Shown in pieces: positions 1 to 11,159 of a stretch of DNA of 64,000 bases. Within the stretch, counting starts at the first letter, position 1, and every line of letters starts with the position of its first letter. Source of the stretch: Podospora bellae-mahoneyi (Eukaryota; Ascomycota; Sordariomycetes; Sordariales; Podosporaceae); contig NC_085882.1 of assembly GCF_035222275.1 (NCBI RefSeq), positions 1,743,501-1,807,500 on the forward strand, written 5' to 3'. The notes under the pieces are model-generated. The model was not told the origin of the DNA. It made no database searches and saw only the letters and a list, made by a program, of their open reading frames with translations. Both the position numbers and the translations under genes were made by a program.

Positions 1-690
1 CTTGCTGTCATGAAGATGTCTATTCATATATAATGGCCCCGTCCCGAAAACCTACCCATTCCAGAGCACTGGCCTAAGCAGTCATTGCTGAACTTTCAAA
101 TTGATGACGTCCGGAGTTGTGGAGGTGGTTTCAAGTTCCCAGAGATAGACTCTGGCTTCTTCTAGTTCGGCCTTTTTCGTCTTCGGGAGTACTGGTGCGC
201 TCGGGCTGCTCAATATGAGCGTTTACTCGCTGGTGTTTGGGTGTTGCCCAGTTCATTCCGGCCAAAGAAGGCCGGCTCTGACGGTGAAGATGTGGAATTG
301 ATCCTCAGGTGCAATATTTGGACATATTGGCTTTTACTGTGCCGACCCTGGTGATGATGGGTTTCATGACCTTAGTGCTACTGCACCGAGACAACGGATG
401 AGCCTTTCTCTGCGGACGACTTTGGGTGAAATGGGTCGTAGATGGTATGGTAAAAATTCTGAGGATGCATCCGCCAAGATGCCCTCTTTTTTCACTAAGC
501 CTGCAGACGATGCCACAAGGAATGAGCTATCTACATATATCTACATCATCAAAAAGCTTCAATAAGGTACCTACCCACACAGTCACATGGCAGAAAAGAC
601 TATCGATCCAACCGCAGTGTCGCTGATCACCACAAATCTACAATATCCTAGAATCCAATACTTGATTCCTAACCAAATTCAAACTTTAAT
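1..690. other. No gene seen (left flank of MITE)
   Basis: Only short unconvincing open frames are present. I see no splice-consistent gene, RNA gene or clear repeat. A palindromic-type GGTACCTACC motif lies near 566; it recurs elsewhere in the window. Confidence 0.5.
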
Positions 691-932
691 CAGAGTGGTC
701 GATGGGATGAGTTGAGATGAGACGGCCCTCGATTTGACTTAGCTCACCGTCCCAGGGCCTCCATTTGGCTTGAGGCCATCACGATTTGGCTCATCTCACT
801 GGCTTGCAAGACGTGGGACGAGCCGGCGGGTGGATTTGACTTGACTTGAGCAAAAATAAGGCCAATTTGGCTCGTCTCACAGGCTCATCTTACAAGATAA
901 GTCAAAACCGTCTCATCTCATCGACCGCTCTG
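691..932. mobile_element. hAT-type MITE, about 242 bp
   Basis: The left end begins CAGAGTGGTCGATGGGATGA and the reverse complement of the right end begins CAGAGCGGTCGATGAGATGA, so the termini are inverted repeats with two mismatches in 20 bases. The repeat continues toward GAGACGG on both sides, with an extra GTTGAGATGA-like piece on the left. The flanks are ACTTTAAT (683-690) and ACTTCAAT (933-940), an 8-bp target-site duplication with one C/T difference. An 8-bp duplication plus CAGNG-type ends is the known signature of the hAT superfamily. The interior has no coding frame, so this is a non-autonomous miniature element. The C/T differences fit age or mild repeat-induced mutation (inference). 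Confidence 0.8.
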
Positions 933-2135
933 ACTTCAATATCATCTCTCAACAATCACTAGGCTACCTATTTGTTTTTAGGGCCCAGCAACTGTGACGC
1001 CTGTGTTGGGTTAGTTGTCATTGCCCTGGAGTGCACACTTCACCTCTTGATCTTGATCGATTGGACCAGCAGCCTTTTGCTTGTTTGCTATAACAGGTAG
1101 AGAGTCATCAACAGCAACAGCAACACCCTTTGACTTGGTCCTCGATTGGTTCTCCTGAAGGAGCTAAGTGGTGTGGTGGTAATTGCCCCTATGACCTTGT
1201 CGGAAACTGCTCTACCAAAGCTAACAGAGGTTCTCCTACCCTAGTCCTAACCGTCATGAGTCTATGAGGCGTCGATTGTGCTTCATCCAATCGGTTGACA
1301 GTCATTACCATATCTCTGAAAGAAGCGGCGGGACAATCCGGTGATATTGATGAAACCCGCGTGCGAGCAGAGCTTCAGTGACTGCATCCTTTTCTCCTTC
1401 TCCATCCTCTTGTCAGTTGCAATGATATCCGGATCCGCCCGGGCGAGATAGGTTGACAAATCGAGCGGCTCGACGGGCTTGCAGGCGCCGTTGGTGGTAT
1501 GAATTCCCGTCTGGTGGCATCAGTGCAGAGGTCGTGGATGGAACAGAGAGGCGCGAGGTTCAGGCGGCCGAGTTATCGACAGGGACCCAAAGGTGTTGCG
1601 GAGGAGCAGGAAGAAGAGTCTAAATTGGAAGACTAGTGATAACTTTGGGTCTTCTTTCGCTGGCTGATGCTACATTTTGACTGTGGCACTGAGAGGTGGA
1701 TATGGGTAAGGAATAACGTGGCAGGAAATTGATCTTCCGAGAAACGTTGACTACGATGGAAGGTAGCTGTATCCGAACCACGTGAAGGACGTGGAGGAAG
1801 TGAGATACGCGCCAGACAGCATCATACTATACACCCTTGGGTAATTGTCACCTTCATAGATATTTATAATACAATTGCACCCCCAATATCTAGTAGATGC
1901 CGTTGACACAGTCTCCTAGAAACGAAACGACTACCCATCCCTTCCCCCCTCCCCCCCTTCAACTTCACACCAAACCTTGTTCATCACCTCCGCTGCAACG
2001 TCTCCTCTTACCTTGGCCCCCTTCACTCTATCTGCCATCCTGTCTGGTCCTTGAAACGAAGGAGTTTGTCCCTCCAGCTCTTTCTGTCCATTTTGGCCTT
2101 ATCTTTTACCAATTGAGCCGCTTCAGCCGTCAGGT
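933..2135. other. No gene seen
   Basis: This 1.2 kb holds no frame with codon structure or splice logic that I can support. Confidence 0.45.
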
Positions 2136-2450
2136 TTAAGACATCGAGTTTCGACGACATCGGGGGCTTCTCGGACAGCAGCTGTCAATATCTCTCCATC
2201 GTTGACTCGTCATCTTCTTCTTTCTTCCGAGCTCTTGGTAGAGACGGACAATCCGGTTGGCAACATCGTCCACTGCGCTGTTCAGATCGACGGTGAAGAG
2301 AATCTTGCAGAACTCATTGCGCGACTTGCCGAAGCGCATGATCGGACGAGACTGGGCCATTGCGATCGTAAAAAGGTGGCATAGGGTTGTATAAGGTACC
2401 TTACATGATCTTCTTTTTGCACAGGTGGCACCGAGTGAATCCCCTGCCAT
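2136..2450 (-). other. Possible gene fragment, unknown product
   Basis: A 104-residue frame contains a protein-like middle part (FGKSRNEFCKILFTVDLNSA followed by an amphipathic helix-like VDDVANRIVRLYQELG stretch). Both ends look non-coding. I do not recognise a family. It may be an exon relic in this gene-poor region or a chance frame. Confidence 0.2.
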
Positions 2451-3249
2451 TCTTGTTATCCAGGTGGCACGGAATTATTCGCTTGCGGTTCTCGCGCCCC
2501 AGATCCAGATAACAACTTGTTGCTGGCTTGCCCAAAAAGTACAAGATCAGAAGCTTCCAGGAGTGCTAAGATCAAAGCGTCAAGTGTAGCTTCGTATAAA
2601 ATGGTGGTCTGCGCGGCTAAAGGCAGGGACTGGCTCGTGGTAGAAGGATTGCTGTAGATGATTGTTAGTCTAAGTCTTGCTCCCTTTACGAAGGTTATGT
2701 TCCAGCCCCAGAGATAAAAGTTTAGGTAAATCGATGGATATTCTGATTGAATCGAGAGGGGTGGGAAGGGTTTGGTTTCTACGACTTGGCAGGGAAACAA
2801 GAATAATTGCCTAAAGATTGTAAAGGCCGGGGAGATCGAGACGTTTACCTGGGAGCGTTAGAACGGTTCAGACCTGGATCATTGAACTGGTTCATCGTCC
2901 TCTTGTTCTTTTAACCTTTTTGAAATTCACCGACGGGGAGATGAAGTTGTACGGCTTCAACCGTTTGACGGTGCCCACATCGTGGCCAAGTTGTCAAGGC
3001 CAGACTCAGGACCTACGTCGAAAACACCTACATTCCTCAGGGCACAACCATCTCATTCCAGATCAAGTCCTTTTAACGATAATTCAATCCCCGAGGTAAC
3101 TTCGCGTAGCATTTGGTCCAACGGAGTAGCGATTACTCGCGTTCCCAGGCGTTCAAGAGGCTTCTGAGACTGTTCATTCACGATCGGGCAATCACTCGGA
3201 ATGAGAGGGTCATGTACACCCTGAAATTGAACATCCTTCAGGGACCTGA
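2451..3249. other. No gene seen
   Basis: Only short overlapping frames on both strands, none with recognisable motifs. Confidence 0.4.
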
Positions 3250-3460
3250 AGGGGGCGTGAGGTTAGACGAGGTTGAAAATGAAGAATTTCTTAGTATAGA
3301 ATAATCGGAAGACAGTATGTAGTGTGTCTAGCACTCTTCACAACGACGATGACAACCCTTGAGGATCAATACAAGAACTAACAGGTCAGCACAAAAACCA
3401 ACTATTCAGGTACAGTCCCAATACCAAATTCCAGTCTGTTCCCCTCCAAAACCCTTCTTC

Positions 3461-3680
3461 CTACTCTCCAACAACCGGTAAACCCAGGCCTGGCTCAGTT
3501 AGGCCCAGCGTCATCCGGCTCCTCCCCAATGTGAAACCACTTGCGTTTTCCCCGACTGCTGCCAGGAATACCCATCTCTTTTTCCCTGTATTCGCAGCAG
3601 CTTGAGGAGATTGAGGACCCTGCCCGTCTGACCAGCTTTTGTGTACGGTGGTGGTCTGAGGTCTCACAGCTCTGGCCTAC
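3461..3680 (-). pseudogene. TDK-signature family, copy A (remnant)
   Basis: On the minus strand one frame reads HKSWSD, matching RKSYTD of copy C. A different frame gives GKRDGYSWQQSGK, matching KKRDGYFPVVGRGSRK. The upstream half of the gene is missing and the two matches lie in different frames, so this is a broken fragment of the family member kept at 4808-5923. The product is unknown. Confidence 0.5.
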
Positions 3681-4083
3681 CTTATTATTCGGTCAAACTA
3701 GTTATGTTATGTACCCCGGGCAATGGAAGCCCAGAGGTACCAGGCGAAGTGTCTTAAAAAGCGTCCGTTTTATATAAAGTAATTGAAAAAATAGGTTCGT
3801 ATAATATGTCTAAAACTCTTTAACAAGTCAATGATAGCCCTGAATGCAACAATCACAGATATTGACGGAACAACATCAAAACCAATCATTCTGCACATCA
3901 CTCCATTACCCCCCATATTACTAAACCATGATACATTCCTTCCCTTACCTAATCATACACCACTTAGTCAAATGCCAAAAAGACCGAAGCCCTTCATAAT
4001 TTCTCTGCCAAACATTTCTCTCGCCGTGCCCAGCTCTCCAGAACAGACCAGGCAACTGTTCGCCGTTATTCCCTCCAGTTCTC

Positions 4084-4370
4084 TCAGTCTCCATTTACCT
4101 CGTCCCCGGAACGCTTAGCGTTTGGTGCTTCGCGAGGGTGCGATCGCCATTTCTCTCTTGATATGAAGTATCTTGTCGCTGTAGCTTTTGTAGGCCCTTT
4201 GAGCCTCAGCCCTTGCTGCTGCAGCTTGTAGAGCATCAATTCCATCGTCATTGACCAGCGAACAAGCCGAAGGCTCTGACCCCCGGGAATATACATTCCC
4301 AACTGAAGAGCTAGGAGCTTTCTTTTTGGATTCTGTTGATGAGGTTGCAAGGTCTATTGTTGTGAGATTT
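4084..4370 (-). pseudogene. TDK-signature family, copy B (remnant)
   Basis: One minus-strand frame reads LLALQLGMYIPG, the counterpart of LLVLPEGMHIPG in copy C. A second frame runs through ACSLVNDDGIDALQ, an alanine-rich segment and then AYKSYSDKILHIKR, the counterpart of ERKSYTDKILHIKK. The two blocks are in the same order and spacing as in copy C but in different frames, which points to at least one frame change. The N-terminal part is not recognisable. This is a decayed tandem duplicate. Confidence 0.6.
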
Positions 4371-4807
4371 AAGGCTCGCTGGGCTCTCCTTCAATGACGA
4401 CGGTAGCTTTGTGGAAGTTGGTAATCTGCTTTGGGAAGTTAAAAAGCTGAAATTCAACTACATATAATCAAAAAGAAGGCCTCACATTATGGACAGGGTG
4501 TAGTGTCTGCCCACTCAATGTATGCCAGAAGCTCCGCGCAATATGAACGCTGGATCCTCTACACGGGGTGATCAGAAAGCCATAGGTATCAGGCGAAGAT
4601 CTTGATAATTGTGCATCTTATACGTGAAATAATCAGAACTAGGCATGTAGTGAGTGTCTAGCACTCTTCACAATAACAATGACAAACCCTTGAGGACCAC
4701 TACAACAATCACAGGTACTAACAAGTCAGCACGAAAACCAAATATCCTACACTCCCTTCCATTAACCCTCCATCTCTACACTATCGTACATCTCCCCTTG
4801 GTATTTA

Positions 4808-5923
4808 TTACACAACTCTACAACAACCAGTCATCGCTGTCCTCTCTCCATCAGTCTCCTCCTCAACCTGGAAGAGTTTCCTGCTTCCTCGCCCTACCAC
4901 AGGGAAATACCCATCTCTTTTTTTGATGTGTAAGATTTTATCCGTGTAGCTCTTCCTCTCGGAATAAGCCTGTTTCCTCGCCGCCTCCACATCGCCCATG
5001 CCCTCAAAGCTGATCTCTGAGCAAGCAGGGGGGTCAGGGCCCAAAGAATCAATTAAACCCTGGATTCTGCCGGGAATGTGCATACCCTCAGGGAGAACTA
5101 GGAGCTCATTCTTGCGGGTATATACCCCTGTGCTGCGTGGCTGAACTTCCCGCCGCTGCTGTGGAGCGTCATGCTCGTTGTGCCCTTCATCCGCAGCGGC
5201 ATTGGCTTCGTGCTGGTTCTTGTTTATCTGCTCATGCATGGCAATCCCTCCCTCGACTCTGCGAGAAGTTTCGTCAAAAAGCGCCTCCGCAGCGCGAGCA
5301 GACGCCAGGGCGTTGTCGAGAGGCTTCTTCAACCGGACAATGACGGCGTTCAGCTCGTCGGCTGTTGCGCCATTATGGACCCGAACACCAGGGGTTATCT
5401 CCTCAGCCTGAGACTCGAGGTACTGAATGGTCTCCATGTTGCGCTGGCGGGGACGCATGGTGTTGTGAATGTTTTCGAGGAGTTCAGTGGGCGCCGTCGT
5501 TGACTGACGAGAGAAGGTTGAGGTGCTGAGCTTGCAGGGCTGATGGGTTCTCCGCGTCGATGGGTTGAGGGTGGTTAGGACAGGAGTCTGATGATTGACT
5601 TGAGGCATTGGGGAATTGTCCGCGCTGGGGGGGAGGGGGGGGTTGGTCGTATCCAGAGGTAGCAAAAACCGTGAGGGTAACTGAGTAGGATTGTTTAGCT
5701 TGATTACTCTCATGTTGATTGGGTTTGTGATTTGAATTATGTGTGACAGTATCAAATAATCTTGTGAGTATAGAAATTCAAAGAGAAAAGCCCGATGGTA
5801 TTTTACTTCCTGACCCTGAGGAAAATGAAGGGAAGACGCGGGGAAGTTGCTCAGATGACAGGTACAAACGACTTACTTGGGCAGACCAGAACCGCCGGTG
5901 CCTGTATTGTTGAACCCAGACAT
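4808..5923 (-). CDS. TDK-signature family protein, copy C (longest member of the tandem set)
   Basis: I do not recognise a named family. A continuous frame ends at 4808. A likely first exon at 5877-5923 encodes MSGFNNTGTGGSGLP and ends at a strong GTAAGTC donor. The best in-phase acceptor is an unusual GAG near 5709, so the alternative is a start at the ATG at 5713. The protein is hydrophilic, with a Ser/Thr/Pro-rich N-terminal third. A helical central part is rich in Ala/Glu/Asn (ATADELNAVIVRLKK, then a Glu/His/Asn-rich segment). The C-terminal domain has two blocks, LLVLPEGMHIPGR and ERKSYTDKILHIKKRDGYF, which recur in decayed copies nearby. No signal peptide or membrane segment is seen. 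The family looks lineage-specific and its function is unknown. Confidence 0.5.
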
Positions 5924-7158
5924 GTTGGTATGCTGCTTTTGTCGCAGGGGACAGAGCTAAGTATTGACCTGCAAAGCAGTGGTAACGGTCCAAGCAAAAC
6001 CAAGAGTAAGTTCTCCATAAATTCGAATGAATTGCTCAGGACAATCGGAGATATTTTCTTCGGAGAGTCGAAGGTATCTTGTCACGAAAGTCGCAAGGAA
6101 GTGTTGAGGGAAGTGGAATATAACGGCTGACAAAAGTCGAAGAGAGTTGCTCAGAAAGCCGTGGCTAGCAACGATGCCACTGTTAGTGATGCCAGAGCAG
6201 CCGTCGTCGACGACACGCTCAGGCAGTTACCCTGTGCTGGCAGACCCGAAACAGAATGCTCCTTGCCATTGTTGACCATTGCGGACTATTGTTAAGGACT
6301 TGTACGTATTGTAGGGTTGCACCTCGGAGGTTGGCGGCAATGTGCGGCATCTAGTATTCGTCAGATAACCTAGCTCTCCCCGAGACCTTCCATGCTCGTG
6401 AGTTTGTACACATCAAACAAGCCTTGATACAGTCCTGCCTTTCCGTGTGGAGTGTCGAGAAGATTGGGATCATCGTGTGTCAAGAAAGCATTTATAAGAA
6501 ATCATGTCGAACTGGTCCCCTGATTCAACACTCCCTACAGTAGGTTACATGCGATACAGGCCCTCTAGCAGTTGTCTTAATCCTTGAAGATCCGTGGAGG
6601 TCTAGGCCCCCTTCCCCGCGGTAACGTAAGGTATTCCAATTCTTCCTCCTTTCCCAAGCTCCCATTCGATGCCTGGTACTTTATATCAATGTATACATCA
6701 CCCCGAACGCCAACGTACAAACTCTCCCATCAGGAGGTGACGAGGCCACAGGTGACACCAAAAGTGATGAATGCGGCCATCTTACCAGTGGCCAACGAAC
6801 GGTTGATACATAGGCTGGGTGACTGTTCTATGACTCTGGTGGTCAACAGATCAGGCAAACCAAACCGAGGTCTGACCAAGCCAAGCCAAACAGGAAACGC
6901 ATGAGCATGATGGTCTTTGAGTCAAAGAGGCGCGAAAGGCACCGAGGACACCTCGTGATCATCAAGAAACCATGCCCAGAAGCTCATGCCAAAACTCGCC
7001 CGTCCCATTATCCTACAAAGTGATGATACACTATTCAAACAATCCCAAGCCTCCAATAAAACTAACAGTTACCACCCCCCCGCCCCCCAACTCCAATCGT
7101 AGAGCTACACCCAACCCCCCCTTCCCTCATCCACCTGGATCTGTCGCAAGACCTCCTT
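5924..7158. other. No gene seen
   Basis: This contains the presumed upstream region of the minus-strand gene ending at 5923 and nothing else I can support. Short frames such as 6584-6904 (+) have no recognisable features. Confidence 0.4.
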
Positions 7159-7643
7159 TTAGACGTTATCCATGAACGTCATGTCCGAGAGGCCCTGCTC
7201 CCATGTGGTGTCTGCTGTGATAATCTTATCAGTCCATAACTTTCTCGATTCCCGAGCTTCGTCTCTTGCCGCGTCGTAATAAGGCCACTCGTTCGGTTGG
7301 GCAAACGCTCGTTCTAAAGCCTCACTGATTTGTTGTCTACTATTCAGCATTTTCAGCTTGGGCGTTGTCATGATCAAGTGAATCTCTCTCGGGAAAATCA
7401 ACATATTCGTTTCGCTTGTTCAGGGTGTGAGGGGTCTGATTGGTTGTATGCTGGTGTCGATTTTGTATAATGGGAACGAATAGTTCAAGAAAGATGGGAT
7501 GAGGGGGAAAAGCTTACTTGACTGACGGCATTGTCACGGTTACCCAGTTGGCTAGAGTCAGGCATGCTGGGAATCTGCTTGAGTGATGTGATGCGATAAT
7601 TGAGGGGATCTTGTCTAAATCCCTGTTCTCGCGCGGTGTTCAT
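7159..7643 (-). pseudogene. TDK-signature family, copy D (interrupted)
   Basis: A plausible first exon at 7518-7643 starts at an ATG, reads through IPSMPDSSQLGNRDNAVSQ and ends at a GTAAGC donor. After an acceptor near 7415 the phase-consistent frame reads RNEYVDFPERDSLDHD, aligning with RKNELLVLPEGMHIPG of copy C, and stops at 7340. The signature continues in another frame as ARDEARESRKLWTDKIITAD, aligning with ARKQAYSERKSYTDKILHIK. Exon structure and domain order are kept, but the frame change between the two blocks suggests a pseudogene. The alternative is an additional unrecognised intron. Confidence 0.5.
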
Positions 7644-9815
7644 ATCATCATCCACAACCTGCCCCGACTCTTCGAAACGAGCCTTTGTGCATCAGTAATT
7701 GCGCCTATATGACCAAGCCGTCATCTCTCTGCAAGGAGCCTCAATGACAGCAGCTGCCTGTCCTCATCCCCTCCGTGTTGATTTCTGAAACCAGTGAGTT
7801 TGCCGAGATCACCCGGCAGTTGCTGGCCGATTCCTTTGCGTTGAAGCTTCACAGGGACGTTCCTGACGATAAGGAAGATGTTACCGGCGAGGATTGACCC
7901 CTTGACCTCCCCTCAGCAATATCGATGATGAGCTCTGCAGCCCAGATATTGAGGGGATTGGGGGTAACTGTAGAGATTGGTAAGCCTGATCTTCCCCTGT
8001 CTTCCAAGGTTGTTTGATTTACCCGCGACTCAGGGGTCAATGTTGGGGGACGTCAAACTTCTGGATATACCACAGAGTCGAAAGAAGATGTTATGATGAG
8101 CGCGGATGCAGGAATGGCGAGTGTTGTGGCATTAGTTGGCTATTGGCACTTAGAAGGGTAAGCGTGGGCATGGAGCAACCTTCGAAGAGACAAAGATGTG
8201 CCATCAGAGCACGGGGAACACCGCCAGTCTTCTACTGCAGTATTGGAAGGTGAGTCGCCATCAGTCGGAGGTTAATGGTATATGAAAGATACACCTTATG
8301 GGCTAGAAGATGGAGGTTGATAGTCTTGTGGGGAAAGGGGTCAAACAAGGAAAACCGTCTGCAATATCTTCTCTCTTGTCCTTTTCCTTCATCTCTCTTA
8401 TCTGTTACCGCTCCGGCACCCCACTTATTTCCTGCTGCTGGATTACTTCTCTCTGAAATTTGCACTCTTATTTCCTCTTCCTCTTCCTCCCTCTGACCGC
8501 AGCGACCCGGCTGAAACTCGTGTATCGACCGACCGACCGACTTCACCCATAATATCCGACCACTTCAACCATCACATCAGCTTCATTCCTACCTATCTTA
8601 TCAAAGATGTCGAATGACTCGCAACCTTTTCTCTTTTTTAGTTCGTGGTCATTTCCCTTGTCTATCGTCTGACTCATCTTCCTTGCGATGGCATCGGCTT
8701 TTTCTTGAGCCGAGTTCCGGTGATGAATGGCTGATGTTTGATATCGTTCATTACGCCAATCTGAAAATAAGCCCCTGCTTTTTCAACAGTGTCTTCTCAC
8801 TGACAACTTCTTTAAACAAGACTTTATTCGACCCCCATCTCGAGGGCGATGGCTACCGTCCTGTTAAACTTGGCCCTTGAGGTGAAAGCTGTGGAGGATC
8901 TTCAATCAGACATGAGGGCATCTCTGACCACTTCAAGTGATTAGCTGAACGAGCGTTCCAGAACAACTATGAGCAGATTGGTATACCGCTTCCGCACTTC
9001 CCAGTGTTCATGCTTCGCAGCCTTGACCATATGGTGGAAAGGGAGCATTCAGATGAGGGGCGTAGCTGAGAATTTCATAGCGCAGTATGTGATCATTAGC
9101 AGCTGAGGCATCGCTAGAAGATAGTTCAAAGTTGTGAACTTTTGGTCTACCTAGGTGCCCAGTTGGATGTGCGATGGGAGAGATATTTATCTTCCCTGCA
9201 ATCCAGGCCGGTGGTGATTCACATCATCGGAGTCACAAGTTGTTGAGAGATAGGCGTTTACGCCATTTGCTAGTGTTCTTTAAGCTGAGCACACAGACGC
9301 CCGGTGTGACAAGGGCTGTAATACAGGGCTTGGAACAAATAGTTCAATTCCAGCAATAATCTTCAATGGCCTCAAAGTCCATGATGAGGGAAACTCAGAG
9401 TAATACAGTGATCCTGAACGCGTATTTATCTTCCGTCAAATGGTCCATGCCTTCATGCCTCAGGCCTCTACCAAGTCCTTCAATATCTCTCTGGGCCAAT
9501 GGGATTCCTTTGATACCCGCCTTGTTTCTGATTGCCTGCCTCACTTCGAAGAGAGGCTCACAACTTGCAGTTACCCCTCCTTACGGTGATATTGACAGTG
9601 TTGTTGGTCGTGGTTGCAGGTGGTTGGCCTTTGCCGTGTGACACCCGGGCATGTTTAGGTTCAGCCTTCCAGCCACAGCGAGGTTACCACAACCACAATA
9701 CCTGGAAAGCATGAGTCACGCGTTACGAGCTGACCGTCTTAAGTTCGACCAGTAGGTAGGTAGTTGCGCCCCGTCAGCCTTCGACAACCCCCCCCCCACC
9801 CCCCTAGCCTCAAAC
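7644..9815. other. No convincing gene
   Basis: The region has an ATG in good context at 8607 (MSNDSQPF...) and a 31-residue frame beginning MATVLLNLALEVKAVEDLQ near 8849, each closed quickly by a stop. They could be exons of a decayed gene, but I find no splice chain that joins them. A GTAGGTAGGTAG run lies near 9752. Confidence 0.35.
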
Positions 9816-10454
9816 ATGCCATCCCTCGTAAGGGCTTTCCGACTAGGCTGCGAGAGTTACATCTCCTCAGCATCATTTCGAAAGTCTACTGCCTTGCTGG
9901 CTTCTCCCTCGTTTGGAAGGTGGAATCATGGCCACATAACAATGCGTCATCGTACTGGTCACACAGCCGGTATGCCACAGGATGGAGACGGCCCCTTCAC
10001 TCCGGCGGAGAGAGAAAAAATACGAAGGCTTCTACAGCAAGGTTATGGGCTTTTTGATGTTTTTCGCTTGGAGGATCATATCTCGCGGCGCTCCCGAATG
10101 GTATTTGATGCTATGGTGGAAGAAGATAAAGAGCTGGCGAGCCTGGTGCGGAAGCAGAAACGTGGGAAATGGTCGGATGAAGAGAAGGAGCACCTAATCG
10201 AACTCACCAATAACCGCCGAAGAATTGACATCGAATCCATCGCACGCCAAATCGGTCGAGGACCAGGAGCCGTTAGATACCAGTTACGGTTGATGGCAAA
10301 GGAAAAGAGTGCGGAACTGGGAAACGACGCCGTTTCTTTCTCGGCAGCGCTTTTGAACAAAGGTCTCGGAAAGGAAGAGCAATCCATCCTCGAGGCACGA
10401 ATGTGCCAAATCATCGACCGACTGCTGGAGGAGGGCGACGTTACAACCCAATAG
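9816..10454 (+). CDS. SANT/Myb-like DNA-binding module (5' part of a split SANT/GIY-YIG frame)
   Basis: This 212-residue frame starts at an ATG. The first 45 residues are rich in Arg, Ser and Ala with few acids (MPSLVRAFRLGCESYISSAS), which resembles a mitochondrial presequence (inference). Residues about 60-110 are helical and basic. Residues 115-160 (RGKWSDEEKEHLIELTNNRR, then IDIESIARQIGRGPGAVRYQ) fit a SANT/Myb helix-turn-helix, with WSDEE opening helix 1 and RGPGAVR at the turn before helix 3. The frame stops at a TAG (10452-10454). The sequence continues without another stop, in the same frame, into the nuclease module at 10455-11159, so the two probably formed one protein of about 447 residues. 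CAG to TAG is a CpA change of the type made by RIP. Confidence 0.55.
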   Translation: MPSLVRAFRLGCESYISSASFRKSTALLASPSFGRWNHGHITMRHRTGHTAGMPQDGDGPFTPAEREKIRRLLQQGYGLFDVFRLEDHISRRSRMVFDAMVEEDKELASLVRKQKRGKWSDEEKEHLIELTNNRRRIDIESIARQIGRGPGAVRYQLRLMAKEKSAELGNDAVSFSAALLNKGLGKEEQSILEARMCQIIDRLLEEGDVTTQ

Positions 10455-11159
10455 AGAACCATCTTAAGCGCCAAATCGGCAGAAGCTTGGGCGGCAACCA
10501 TTCTCGCGTTAATTCCGACACCGGTGAAGCACATCTTGGCCGCCCCCAGGCCGCCCACAGCTGCAGATTGGAGGAGCTTGGCTTGGCAGGATACCAGCTT
10601 GTTCGGGGTCTATGCGTGGGTTCTCAAGCGTGGCCAGGGCTCCGGCCTTAACCCGCTTCGAGTAGAGCACTACGTCTACATTGGTTCAGCCACCAAGTAT
10701 GCCCATGGATTGTCCGGGAGAGCGCTTCAGCATCGTGAGGGACGTTATCGGGAGAGCGGCCCTCGTCTCAGTGCCCGGATCAAACAACGTGGCTTAAGCC
10801 GTATCACTGGACATTTTGCTACTCTCCTTGTAATGGAGCCGGCGTCTTCCGAAATTGGGGATATAACCAAAGCACAAGAGCTCGTGGTATTTACCGAGGC
10901 AATCTTTACTATCTGGTTTGGGGCGCTCACAGAGACCGAGTCGGCTCGCGTGACTAACCGCGCGTGGCAACACCGTTGTCTTCACTCCCTGTCCCCCTGG
11001 GTTCACACGCAGCAGTTCAATTACAGGGGACTGTGTTCTCACAACCCTTTAGGTCTTGACTTGGAGCCCCGGGGAGGAATCTGCTCATCTTGCCCTATGG
11101 AAAATACTGACCCGCGTCAATCCGGGCCAGTGGCGGACTACAGAGCAACGGAGAGTTGA
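10455..11159 (+). CDS. GIY-YIG nuclease-like module (3' part of the split frame)
   Basis: This frame is open from directly after the TAG at 10452-10454 to 11159; the only start inside would be a GTG at 10524 or an internal ATG. It shows the elements of a GIY-YIG nuclease in order: FGVYAWVLK (GIY strand), HYVYIGSATKYAHGLSGRAL (YIG strand followed by the conserved Arg), and AQELVVFTEAIFTIWFG (the helix that normally carries the catalytic Glu). GIY-YIG enzymes cut DNA; members include homing nucleases, UvrC and Slx1. The C-terminal tail has a short CSSC motif. It may be translated only by read-through, from a second start, or not at all. I cannot identify the substrate. Confidence refers to the domain, not to expression. 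Confidence 0.6.
   Translation, partial: RTILSAKSAEAWAATILALIPTPVKHILAAPRPPTAADWRSLAWQDTSLFGVYAWVLKRGQGSGLNPLRVEHYVYIGSATKYAHGLSGRALQHREGRYRESGPRLSARIKQRGLSRITGHFATLLVMEPASSEIGDITKAQELVVFTEAIFTIWFGALTETESARVTNRAWQHRCLHSLSPWVHTQQFNYRGLCSHNPLGLDLEPRGGICSSCPMENTDPRQSGPVADYRATES

Larger units (their letters stand above)
3250..5760. repeat. Three diverged tandem copies of one gene unit
   Basis: A recognisable downstream-flank block occurs at about 3305-3412, 3720-3900 and 4567-4760. It carries a GTGTCTAGCACTCTTCACAA-like core, then runs resembling GATGACAACCCTTGAGGA and CAGCACAAAAACCAA. The block AGGTACCAGGCGAAGT (near 3740) reappears as AGGTATCAGGCGAAGA (near 4585). After each block, on the minus strand, follows the C-terminal part of the same gene family. 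I infer three tandem units: A (about 3250-3720), B (about 3720-4565) and C (about 4565-5925). Only C keeps a long open frame. Percent identity was not computed. Confidence 0.75.

Noticed and set aside
10402-10454. Intron removing the TAG between the SANT and GIY-YIG parts
   Set aside because: The nearest GT (10403) gives a 52-base intron with a poor donor and would shift the frame; no better donor or branch site is seen.
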